From Gammaproteobacteria bacterium (GTDB lineage Bacteria > Pseudomonadota > Gammaproteobacteria > UBA6429 > Thiohalophilaceae), in NCBI GenBank assembly GCA_029881995.1, contig JAOULO010000018.1:1-57726 (forward strand): 57,726 bases of DNA, written 5' to 3'. The notes beneath the pieces are model-generated. The model did not search any database and was not told the origin of the DNA. It was given only the letters and a program-made list of their open reading frames with translations. The position numbers and the translations under genes were made by a program. Positions within the stretch are counted from its first letter, which is position 1. Each line of letters starts with the position of its first letter. This document shows, piece after piece, positions 1 through 6,024 of this stretch.

Positions 1-10
1 CTTCCGATCT
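1..10. other. Adapter-like bases at the sequence edge
   Basis: The first ten bases, CTTCCGATCT, equal the 3' end of the standard Illumina adapter. The reading of RuBisCO becomes normal only from base 11 onward, where the remainder of a Gly codon is followed by GIHVWH. Read as genome, they would encode Leu-Pro-Ile and a Cys in place of the expected Ala-Ser-Gly. Family members do have Leu-Pro-Ile/Val just before Ala-Ser-Gly-Gly-Ile-His, so a real two-codon deletion cannot be excluded. Leftover adapter is the more likely reading. Confidence 0.75.
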
Positions 11-315
11 GTGGTATCCACGTATGGCACATGCCAGCGCTGGTTAGCATCTTCGGCGACGATTCCTGTCTGCAGTTCGGTGGCGGTACATTAGGTCACC
101 CATGGGGCAACGCTGCTGGTGCGGCTGCTAACCGTGTTGCTGTTGAAGCTTGTGTTGAAGCACGTAACATGGGTCGTGAGATCGAGAAAGAAGGTAAGGA
201 CATCCTTACTGCTGCTGCTAAACACAGCCCAGAGCTTAAAGCTGCCATGGAAACATGGAAAGAAATCAAGTTCGAATTCGACACTGTTGATAAACTGGAC
301 GTTTCACACAAATAA
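11..315 (+). CDS. cbbL: RuBisCO large subunit, form I, C-terminal part
   Basis: This is the last ~100 residues of ribulose-1,5-bisphosphate carboxylase/oxygenase large subunit, the CO2-fixing enzyme of the Calvin cycle. The 5' part lies outside the window. Visible form I signatures are [10 protein letters not shown], the phosphate-binding [12 protein letters not shown] stretch and [18 protein letters not shown], then a C-terminal tail ending in DVSHK. cbbS follows on the same strand after 115 bp, as usual for form I operons. The presence of cbbQ and cbbO downstream and the lack of carboxysome shell genes suggest a non-carboxysomal enzyme. The start and the catalytic lysine region cannot be seen. 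Confidence 0.97.
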
Positions 316-317
316 GT

Positions 318-397
318 GTGTAGGTTGGGGTAAGCGATTATTGCGAACCCCAACAATCCAGATGTTGGGTTACGGCTTCGCCTAACCCAACCTACAG
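318..397. repeat. REP-like palindromic repeat between cbbL and cbbS
   Basis: Two imperfect palindromes lie side by side. The first runs from TAGGTTGGGG (321-330) to AACCCCAACA; the second from TGTTGGGTTACGGC to GCCTAACCCAACC (363-392). The second half is of the widespread type TAGGTTGGGTTAGGCGAAGC read in reverse. Repeats like this are known in many bacteria as REP-like elements. Between cbbL and cbbS a stem of this kind could stabilise the upstream mRNA or attenuate read-through; that is inference. Confidence 0.8.
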
Positions 398-430
398 CGA
401 ATTTGAAATTAACATTAGGAGTAAATCACA

Positions 431-790
431 ATGAGTGATATGCAAGATTACAATTCAAGTTTAAGCGATGCGGCTCAGAGCCGTAAGTTTGAAACTTTCT
501 CTTACCTGCCACCGCTGAGCAAAGAATCTGCTCGTGCGCAGATTCAGTACATCGTAGACAAGGGCTGGAACCCATCTATCGAACACACTGAGCCTGAAAA
601 TGCGAATGGCGCTTACTGGTACATGTGGAAGCTGCCAATGTTCGGTGAAACCGACGTTGACGCTATCCTGGCTGAACTGGAAAACTGTCACAAAGCCCAC
701 CCTAACAACCACGTACGTCTGTTAGGTCTGGATAACTTTGCACAGTGTGCTGGTACATCAATGGTTGTTTACCGTGGTACTGCTGTTTAA
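431..790 (+). CDS. cbbS: RuBisCO small subunit, form I
   Basis: Small subunit of form I RuBisCO, which caps the large-subunit octamer. At 119 residues it has the usual bacterial length. Family hallmarks are ETFSYLPPL near residue 20, the [19 protein letters not shown] helix-strand region, [14 protein letters not shown], and the [11 protein letters not shown] strand near the end. The start at 431 is preceded by AGGAG with suitable spacing. It lies in the same operon as cbbL. A strong terminator-like hairpin at 868-904 separates it from the next gene, which is consistent with the two RuBisCO subunits being made in excess over the activase. Confidence 0.98.
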   Translation: MSDMQDYNSSLSDAAQSRKFETFSYLPPLSKESARAQIQYIVDKGWNPSIEHTEPENANGAYWYMWKLPMFGETDVDAILAELENCHKAHPNNHVRLLGLDNFAQCAGTSMVVYRGTAV

Positions 791-807
791 GCATCTACCG
801 GGGTTAA

Positions 808-846
808 GTACAGGATGTACGTATGCCGCGATACCAGGGACGGTAT
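808..846 (+). promoter_or_regulatory. Two GGA-loop hairpins after cbbS (possible CsrA/RsmA sites)
   Basis: Two short hairpins expose GGA in the loop: GTAC-AGGAT-GTAC at 808-820 and ATACC-AGGGAC-GGTAT at 831-846. CsrA/RsmA proteins bind ANGGA in hairpin loops. The first hairpin is close to the SELEX consensus RUACARGGAUGU but lacks one purine. Their place between cbbS and its terminator suggests mRNA-level control or a processed 3' UTR. No binding evidence is available from sequence alone. Confidence 0.35.
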
Positions 847-867
847 AAAGCGGTGAATGCCAAATCT

Positions 868-904
868 AGCCCCTGAACTGCTCTGCAGGGCAGGGGCTTT
901 TTTT
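868..904 (+). terminator. Rho-independent terminator after cbbS
   Basis: Stem AGCCCCTG (868-875) pairs with CAGGGGCT (891-898) and is followed by a run of T to about 904. It would end or thin out transcription after cbbLS ahead of the downstream cbb genes. Confidence 0.85.
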
Positions 905-984
905 AACCTAATTGATATATTTTTATTTCCTAAACTTTTGGCGATAAACATATATTAGTTACAAAAGAAGTTAATAAGCTAATC

Positions 985-1296
985 ATGGAAAAACCAAAGA
1001 CATATGTAGGCATAGAAGAAGACATGTTTGGTGGTATGACTACCATCGGCAAAGTTATTCGTGACGCCTGGGTGTTTGAATTGATACCCGAAACTGAAAC
1101 CTGCAAAGGCTGGAATGTCCAGGGTATTGACGCCTTGCTGGATAAGGTCAATAAAGAGTGGGACAAGTACGGTTGCCTGGTCAGACATTTACCTCCCGAA
1201 TTACGTGAACGCCATGATCGTATCCATGGTGAAGGTGTAAGAAAAGCCAAAGAACTAGGCTGGGATGGTGAATTTGAAACCTACAGTGAATCGTAA
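985..1296 (+). CDS. Hypothetical 103-residue protein between cbbS and cbbQ
   Basis: I do not recognise a named family. The product is a small soluble protein with no signal peptide or membrane segment. It is acidic in its N-terminal half and helical at the end (PPELRERHDRIHGEGVRKAKELGWDG). A motif VGIEEDMFGGMTTIGKVIRD lies near the N-terminus. It sits 49 bp before cbbQ on the same strand and behind the cbbS terminator, so it may be expressed with the activase genes from its own promoter. The ATG at 985 has no clear Shine-Dalgarno sequence. A role connected with RuBisCO or CbbQO is suggested only by position. Confidence 0.8.
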   Translation: MEKPKTYVGIEEDMFGGMTTIGKVIRDAWVFELIPETETCKGWNVQGIDALLDKVNKEWDKYGCLVRHLPPELRERHDRIHGEGVRKAKELGWDGEFETYSES

Positions 1297-1345
1297 GAAC
1301 AAATTTTTACTAAATTTATAACCGAAACATTAACGAAGGTGTGTT

Positions 1346-2191
1346 ATGGCGACTAAAAAAGCGACTGTAGCGAAAATAGAAAGTACTACTGTTGATCCAA
1401 AGCAGTACGAAATTAAATCTGAGCCCTACTACGAACCTGTAGGCAATGAAGTTGACTTATACCAGGCTGCGTACAATGCACGTATGCCAATGATGTTAAA
1501 GGGTCCTACAGGTTGTGGTAAATCTCGTTTTGTCGAGTACATGGCATATAAACTGAAGCGTCCACTTATCACCGTAGCGTGTAACGAAGATATGACAGCT
1601 TCTGATCTGGTCGGTCGTTTCCTGCTGGATAAAGACGGTACCAAATGGCAGGACGGCCCTCTGGCCACAGCCGCACGTATTGGTGCCATCTGTTACCTTG
1701 ATGAGGTTGTTGAAGCCCGTCAGGATACCACGGTTGTTATTCACCCACTGACTGACCACCGTCGTACATTACCCCTGGATAAGAAAGGCGAGCTGATCGA
1801 AGCCCATCCTGACTTCCAACTGGTTATCTCTTATAACCCTGGTTATCAGTCCTTAATGAAAGACCTGAAGCAATCTACCAAACAACGTTTCGGTGGTCTG
1901 GACTTTGATTACCCGGTTGAAGAAACCGAAGTGGCTATCGTATCCAAAGAATCAGGTGTTGATAAAGAAACCGCTGGCAAACTGGTTCAGATTGCACACC
2001 GTGCACGTAACCTGAAAGGTCACGGTCTGGACGAAGGTATTTCAACCCGTCTGCTGGTATACGCAGGTCAGCTGATTAGCAAAGGTATCAACCCAGAAGC
2101 GGCCTGTAGCATGACCATGGTGACTCCTTTAACAGATGATCCAGATATGCGCGATACCCTGAATGCTGCTGTGCAGACATTCTTTGGTTAA
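1346..2191 (+). CDS. cbbQ: RuBisCO activase AAA+ subunit CbbQ
   Basis: MoxR-class AAA+ ATPase that forms hexamers and, with CbbO, uses ATP to strip inhibitory sugar phosphates from RuBisCO active sites. The protein has 281 residues. Walker A GPTGCGKS is at residues 53-60, Walker B ICYLDE at 115-120, and a sensor-like SYNPGYQ lies further on, followed by an arginine-rich CbbQ/NorQ C-terminal domain with [11 protein letters not shown] spacing of 470 bases separates its stop from cbbO; this gap is filled by a DUF559 gene and flanking hairpins. In most genomes cbbQ and cbbO are adjacent, so the pair seems to have been split. Confidence 0.95.
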   Translation: MATKKATVAKIESTTVDPKQYEIKSEPYYEPVGNEVDLYQAAYNARMPMMLKGPTGCGKSRFVEYMAYKLKRPLITVACNEDMTASDLVGRFLLDKDGTKWQDGPLATAARIGAICYLDEVVEARQDTTVVIHPLTDHRRTLPLDKKGELIEAHPDFQLVISYNPGYQSLMKDLKQSTKQRFGGLDFDYPVEETEVAIVSKESGVDKETAGKLVQIAHRARNLKGHGLDEGISTRLLVYAGQLISKGINPEAACSMTMVTPLTDDPDMRDTLNAAVQTFFG

Positions 2192-2203
2192 TTAATTAAA
2201 TGA

Positions 2204-2641
2204 GCCCCCTCTCCCTCTGGGAGAGGGCAGGGGTTTTGTTCATGGATGAACTTATGCCGCGTAGCACAAGGATGTGCGAGAGCGGGAGGGCAGAAATGGA
2301 ACTTCTGACCAGCAAAGCCAGAGACTTACGTAAAAATTCCACGGATGCAGAAAAAAGACTCTGGCAGTGTCTTCGTAGCCGGCAACTAAACGGCTACAAG
2401 TTTAAAAGGCAAGCCCCAATAGGAAATTATATTGTTGATTTTGTTTGTTCATCTGCAAAATTGATTATTGAAATTGATGGTGGGCAGCACCAGCAACAAC
2501 TTGAATATGACAGCAGACGAACCGCGTATCTTGAATTATCAGGATTTAAAGTTGTTCGTTACTGGAATAATGAAGTGTTAACTGATATTGATGGTGTTCT
2601 AACAGCCCTCACCCTAACCCTCTCCCAAAGGGAGAGGGAAC
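2204..2641. mobile_element. DUF559 gene framed by inverted REP-like hairpins, inserted between cbbQ and cbbO
   Basis: The left end (2204-2234) is CCCCCTCTCCCTCTGGGAGAGGG followed by CAGGGGTT. The right end (2604-2639) is GCCCTCACCCTAACCCTCTCCC followed by AAAGGGAGAGGG. The reverse complement of the right end has the same hairpin core CCCTCTCCCTYTGGGAGAGGG plus a G-rich tail, so the two ends are inverted copies. Between them lies one DUF559 gene, whose 3' end runs through the right repeat. No target duplication could be seen. I infer a small non-autonomous element or repeat-associated cargo; no transposase is present. Confidence 0.6.
2264..2277 (+). promoter_or_regulatory. GCAC-AAGGAT-GTGC hairpin matching the CsrA core consensus
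   Basis: The stem GCAC/GTGC presents AAGGAT, and ACAAGGATGT matches the CsrA SELEX core ACARGGAUGU exactly. It lies 18 bases upstream of the ATG chosen for the DUF559 gene. A second GGA-loop hairpin, GTTCA-TGGA-TGAAC, is at 2238-2251. The hairpins may simply be part of the mobile repeat. Confidence 0.35.
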
Positions 2642-2655
2642 TTAACGAGAGATAA
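2296..2655 (+). CDS. DUF559 (VSR/restriction-endonuclease-fold) protein
   Basis: Member of the DUF559 family, small proteins with a predicted very-short-patch-repair/PD-(D/E)XK nuclease fold. The conserved core is visible: TDAEKRLWQCLR, FKRQAPIGNYIVDFVC, LIIEIDGGQH, and GFKVVRYWNNEVL. The D in IVDFVC and the E and D in IIEIDGGQH are the expected metal-site residues. The longer open frame begins at 2200 inside the left repeat, but homology starts at MELLTSKARDLRKN, so the ATG at 2296 is chosen. The last residues (LTLTLSQRERELNER) are encoded by the right hairpin repeat. Natural substrate is unknown. Confidence 0.85.
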   Translation: MELLTSKARDLRKNSTDAEKRLWQCLRSRQLNGYKFKRQAPIGNYIVDFVCSSAKLIIEIDGGQHQQQLEYDSRRTAYLELSGFKVVRYWNNEVLTDIDGVLTALTLTLSQRERELNER

Positions 2656-2662
2656 GTTAGCT

Positions 2663-5020
2663 ATGTCTATCAAACTCGAAGATTACGAAGAACAACTCGC
2701 CGATGTCGCACCTGAAGTACGCGAAGTACTGAACGGTACTTTCCAGGAAGCCGCACGTATCATGTCGCCGACAGGCCTGGAAGCCTATCTGACAGGTGCC
2801 AAGGCCATGTGTAACCTGGGGCGTGGTTCTGACCTTGTCATTACCTTCCTGCAGGAAATGCCACTGGTTGCCAAAGAATGTGGTGAAGACATTATTGATG
2901 ACTGTGTCACTGCTGGCATGAAACTGTCTTCCATGACCTCTGGTGAAGTTATCACCCTGTTATTTGCCAGCCTGCCTTCTGCCGCACGCCATCTCGGTGA
3001 TGGACAGCTGGTGCGTGGTTATCTGACCTTTATTCACCAGTTTGCATCCACTGCAGCGCGTGGTTTACGCCCCATGCTGAATCACATGGATGAGCTTCTG
3101 GATAAACTAACTCTGAGTGGTCTACGTCGCTGGGCCAACTTTGGAGCGCAGGCTTACCGTCGTGACTTTAATAACCTGACAAGCTACTTTAATCTTGAGT
3201 CGGCAGACTCCAAGGCGATGTTACAAAAAGAACGTCGTGGTGTACTGTTCATTAAAGTACAACGTAAACTGAATTTTTATTTACGCGCCCTTTGGGGTCG
3301 TGATTTCTTCCTGCGTCCAACTGGTGCGGATTACACAGATTTTCGTCCATATATTGAACATCGTATCCTGCATATGCCAGACGCGGTCGATCACGTTGGC
3401 CCTGAAGACAATCGAGTCGAAGGTCTTGAACTGTATCGTGCTACTGCAGCGCATATGGCCGCACATATGTGTTATTCCGATTCAGCTATTTCTGCTGAAG
3501 AACTCAGTCCAGCGCAAATGTTCTTTATCGGCTTCTTTGAAGATGCCCGTGTCGAATACAAGGCCACTAAAGATTTCCCCGGCCTGAAGAAACTCTGGAA
3601 GACGCTTTTACAGATCATCGATGAAGAAGATGAACCAGAACATCCCGCAATGATTGAGCTGGAACATATCGCCCACATGCTACTGGACGATAAAATCAAG
3701 ACGGATGACAAAGAAGTTGCTGCAATTGTTAATCGTTTCCACGAGGAAATCGAAGAGAAGCAGGATGACAACATGTACTCATGGCACATGGGTATGGAAC
3801 TGTTTAACCTGTTCTCAAAACGTAAAAATGTTCCCAGCCTACGTATTCTGGAAAGAATTCGTATCCCGTACCGTGACGACAATCGTTATGTCTGGGAGTT
3901 TGCTGAATTTGACTGGGATGCAGGTGTTGAATACATGGCAGCAAGCCAACGTCAGGTGCGTCGCGTGATGACCATCATGGAAATGGCCAACGAAATTGAT
4001 TGTGAACTGGCCGGTGATGATGCCCAGGAAATCTGGACCTGCCCAGACGAAATGTTCCCTTATGAAGATGACCTGTCTGATAGCCAGAAAAGCTTCAATG
4101 ACATGTGGGGCAAAGAGCCTGTTTCTGATCCCTTCCACTACTCAGAATGGGATTACCAGATCCAGCTGGCTCGTCCTGACTGGGTGACTGTTTACGAACG
4201 TCGTCAGGGTATGGGTAATCCGGAAGATATCAATGATATTCTTATCGAGTATAAACCCGTTGCTCATCGTATTCGCCAGATCATCGACCTGTTAACACCA
4301 GAAGGTGTACAACGTATGCGCGGTCTTGAAGATGGGGACGAGCTGGATCTCAACGCCGCTGTTGATGCCATGATTGCGATTCGTATGGGTGAGCAACCTA
4401 ACCCCCGTATTACGATGCGGAACGTGTTAAAAAATCGCGATCTGTCCATTGTCGTACTGATGGATCTGTCAGAATCAACCAATGAACCCATGGGCGGCTC
4501 AGAGAAAACTGTACTGGAACTGACTCGTGAAGCAGCCACCCTGGTAGCCACGGCAATTAACGGTATTGGTGACCCCTTTGCCCTGCATGGTTTTGCCTCA
4601 GATGGTCGTCATGATGTTCAATATTTCCGCTTTAAGGACTTTAGCCAGCATCTGGATGATGAAGTAAAAGGTCGTCTTGCCGGTATGAAAGGTGGTTTAT
4701 CCACACGTATGGGTGCTGCCCTGCGACACGCTGGCTATCACCTGCATAAACAACCTGAGCGTCGTAAACTGATTCTGCTGGTGACCGATGGAGAGCCAGC
4801 TGATATTGATGAGCGTGATCCACAACATCTGCGCCATGACACCAAGAAAGCGGTTGAAGAACTCTACAGCACAGGTGTACTGACTTATTGCCTGACATTG
4901 GACCCTCATGCCGATGCTTATGTAAAACGTATTTTTGGTGAAAATAACTACACTATTATCGATAATGTCGACCGTTTACCGGAAAAACTGCCGACACTGT
5001 TTGCATCTCTGACATCATAA
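2663..5020 (+). CDS. cbbO: RuBisCO activase adaptor CbbO (VWA domain)
   Basis: CbbO is the partner of CbbQ; in studied systems one CbbO sits on a CbbQ hexamer and binds RuBisCO through its von Willebrand factor A domain. The protein has 785 residues, the usual length. The long helical N-terminal part resembles NorD/CbbO. The C-terminal VWA domain shows the MIDAS motif DLSES at residues 601-605, and later LILLVTDGEPAD provides the conserved TDGEP strand. It starts 7 bases after the DUF559 stop, with only a weak ribosome site (GAGAGATAAG), so translation after the insertion may be affected. A terminator follows at 5029. Confidence 0.95.
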   Translation: MSIKLEDYEEQLADVAPEVREVLNGTFQEAARIMSPTGLEAYLTGAKAMCNLGRGSDLVITFLQEMPLVAKECGEDIIDDCVTAGMKLSSMTSGEVITLLFASLPSAARHLGDGQLVRGYLTFIHQFASTAARGLRPMLNHMDELLDKLTLSGLRRWANFGAQAYRRDFNNLTSYFNLESADSKAMLQKERRGVLFIKVQRKLNFYLRALWGRDFFLRPTGADYTDFRPYIEHRILHMPDAVDHVGPEDNRVEGLELYRATAAHMAAHMCYSDSAISAEELSPAQMFFIGFFEDARVEYKATKDFPGLKKLWKTLLQIIDEEDEPEHPAMIELEHIAHMLLDDKIKTDDKEVAAIVNRFHEEIEEKQDDNMYSWHMGMELFNLFSKRKNVPSLRILERIRIPYRDDNRYVWEFAEFDWDAGVEYMAASQRQVRRVMTIMEMANEIDCELAGDDAQEIWTCPDEMFPYEDDLSDSQKSFNDMWGKEPVSDPFHYSEWDYQIQLARPDWVTVYERRQGMGNPEDINDILIEYKPVAHRIRQIIDLLTPEGVQRMRGLEDGDELDLNAAVDAMIAIRMGEQPNPRITMRNVLKNRDLSIVVLMDLSESTNEPMGGSEKTVLELTREAATLVATAINGIGDPFALHGFASDGRHDVQYFRFKDFSQHLDDEVKGRLAGMKGGLSTRMGAALRHAGYHLHKQPERRKLILLVTDGEPADIDERDPQHLRHDTKKAVEELYSTGVLTYCLTLDPHADAYVKRIFGENNYTIIDNVDRLPEKLPTLFASLTS

Positions 5021-5028
5021 CCACACAA

Positions 5029-5067
5029 GTCCGGCCAGAATTAATTAAGCCTGGCCGGGCTTCTTTT
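5029..5067 (+). terminator. Terminator after cbbO
   Basis: CCGGCCAG (5031-5038) pairs with CTGGCCGG (5051-5058) around an A/T-rich loop, followed by GCTTCTTTT. It closes the RuBisCO transcription unit. Confidence 0.8.
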
Positions 5068-5121
5068 CCCAGATATATGGTTTACACTTAAAAGTAGGCA
5101 TTCAAACTGGGTTGAAATCTT

Positions 5122-5541
5122 TTGAGAACTGTATATCTCTACAACCGGCATGATGAAGTCCCTGTGCTAACCGACAGAACAGGTCAGGTCGATGCCAATC
5201 ACTTTAACCATGTCCAAACCGCGATGAAGCGACTCGGCCCCGAGTTACGTTTTCGCATACCGAAACTCAAACACCTGGATCTAATCCTGCAAAAAGATGC
5301 CTGGGTAGTAGTAGACAGGGCACTATCTGATTATCCGATTCTTTGCTGGACCGACTTTAAAACAGAAAGCCGGGACAACCTCCATGAACCTATTACTTGT
5401 GAAATCCGCATTTTTCATTGTTGTGCCAGCATGATTCTGAAAAAAACCATTAATGCCATGGAAATGTTACTGGGTGAAGAACTCGCCAAACGAGTACCTG
5501 ATGAAAATTTTACTGTTTTGCCGTTTAACAAACGTAAATAA
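5122..5541 (+). CDS. Hypothetical protein, paralogue of the gene at 25455
   Basis: A 139-residue soluble protein of no family I can name. Its core, FNHVQTAMKRLGPELRFRIP, then KLKHLDLILQKDAWVVVD, RDNLHEPITCEIRIFH and LKKTINAMEMLLGEEL, aligns across its length with the product of 25455-25850 (AVHYNLVQVAIKRLG, KLRTLDLHLEKDAWIVVD, RGNLHEDIPCTLKIYH, IKKVMEAMTLLLGEQL). The two are clearly paralogues. The reading frame opens with TTG at 5122 after an in-frame stop; no better ATG exists before residue 35. The gene stands alone behind the cbbO terminator. Confidence 0.75.
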   Translation: MRTVYLYNRHDEVPVLTDRTGQVDANHFNHVQTAMKRLGPELRFRIPKLKHLDLILQKDAWVVVDRALSDYPILCWTDFKTESRDNLHEPITCEIRIFHCCASMILKKTINAMEMLLGEELAKRVPDENFTVLPFNKRK

Positions 5542-5567
5542 ATCTTAAGTTCTTTATTCAAGAGTTC

Positions 5568-6005
5568 TTAGTTTTGTATCTGACCGCCAGATAGTCTTAC
5601 GATTGTAGATACCACATTTTCAATATCAAATGGTTTGGTAATATACTCATCAGCCCCGGCTTTGATGGCATATTCAATATTATCCTCCATGGCATCGGCG
5701 CTGACTGCGATAATGGGAATGTCTCTGGTCTCACTCTGATTCTTTAATAACTTGATGGCATCCACACCATCCATCCCCGGTAGGCGAATATCCATTAGAA
5801 TTAGATCGGGTAAACTCTCCTGGCACATTTTCAGGCCTTGCTCTGCATCATTGGCAGTACGGATATCAATACCTAAAGATTTTTTAATCAATGCCTCCAT
5901 GACGACACGATTATCCAGATTGTCTTCGATATACAAGATATTGGCATTAGCAGAGATTGAGTTCTCTTTACCAGTTAGATTTTGATCACCTTGCCCGTCA
6001 ACCAT
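5568..6005 (-). CDS. Single-domain response regulator (CheY-like), copy 1
   Basis: A 145-residue stand-alone receiver domain. The acidic pair is in ILYIEDN (residues 23-29), the phospho-acceptor is Asp72 in LILMDIRLPGMDG, the conserved Ser/Ala position is in AVSADAM, and Lys in ITKPFD closes the site. There is no output domain. It lies 19 bp downstream of the hybrid kinase gene on the same strand and most likely receives its phosphate or passes it on. Copy 2 at 8648-9034 shares long identical stretches (NILYIEDN, LMDIRLPGMDGV, AVSADAM). The ATG at 6005 is preceded by a GGAAA ribosome site. Confidence 0.92.
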   Translation of the reverse strand: MVDGQGDQNLTGKENSISANANILYIEDNLDNRVVMEALIKKSLGIDIRTANDAEQGLKMCQESLPDLILMDIRLPGMDGVDAIKLLKNQSETRDIPIIAVSADAMEDNIEYAIKAGADEYITKPFDIENVVSTIVRLSGGQIQN

Positions 6006-6024
6006 ACTATTTCCATATTAACGT

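Noticed and set aside
2200-2295. N-terminal extension of the DUF559 protein
   Set aside because: Translation of the repeat and hairpin region; family homology begins at 2296.
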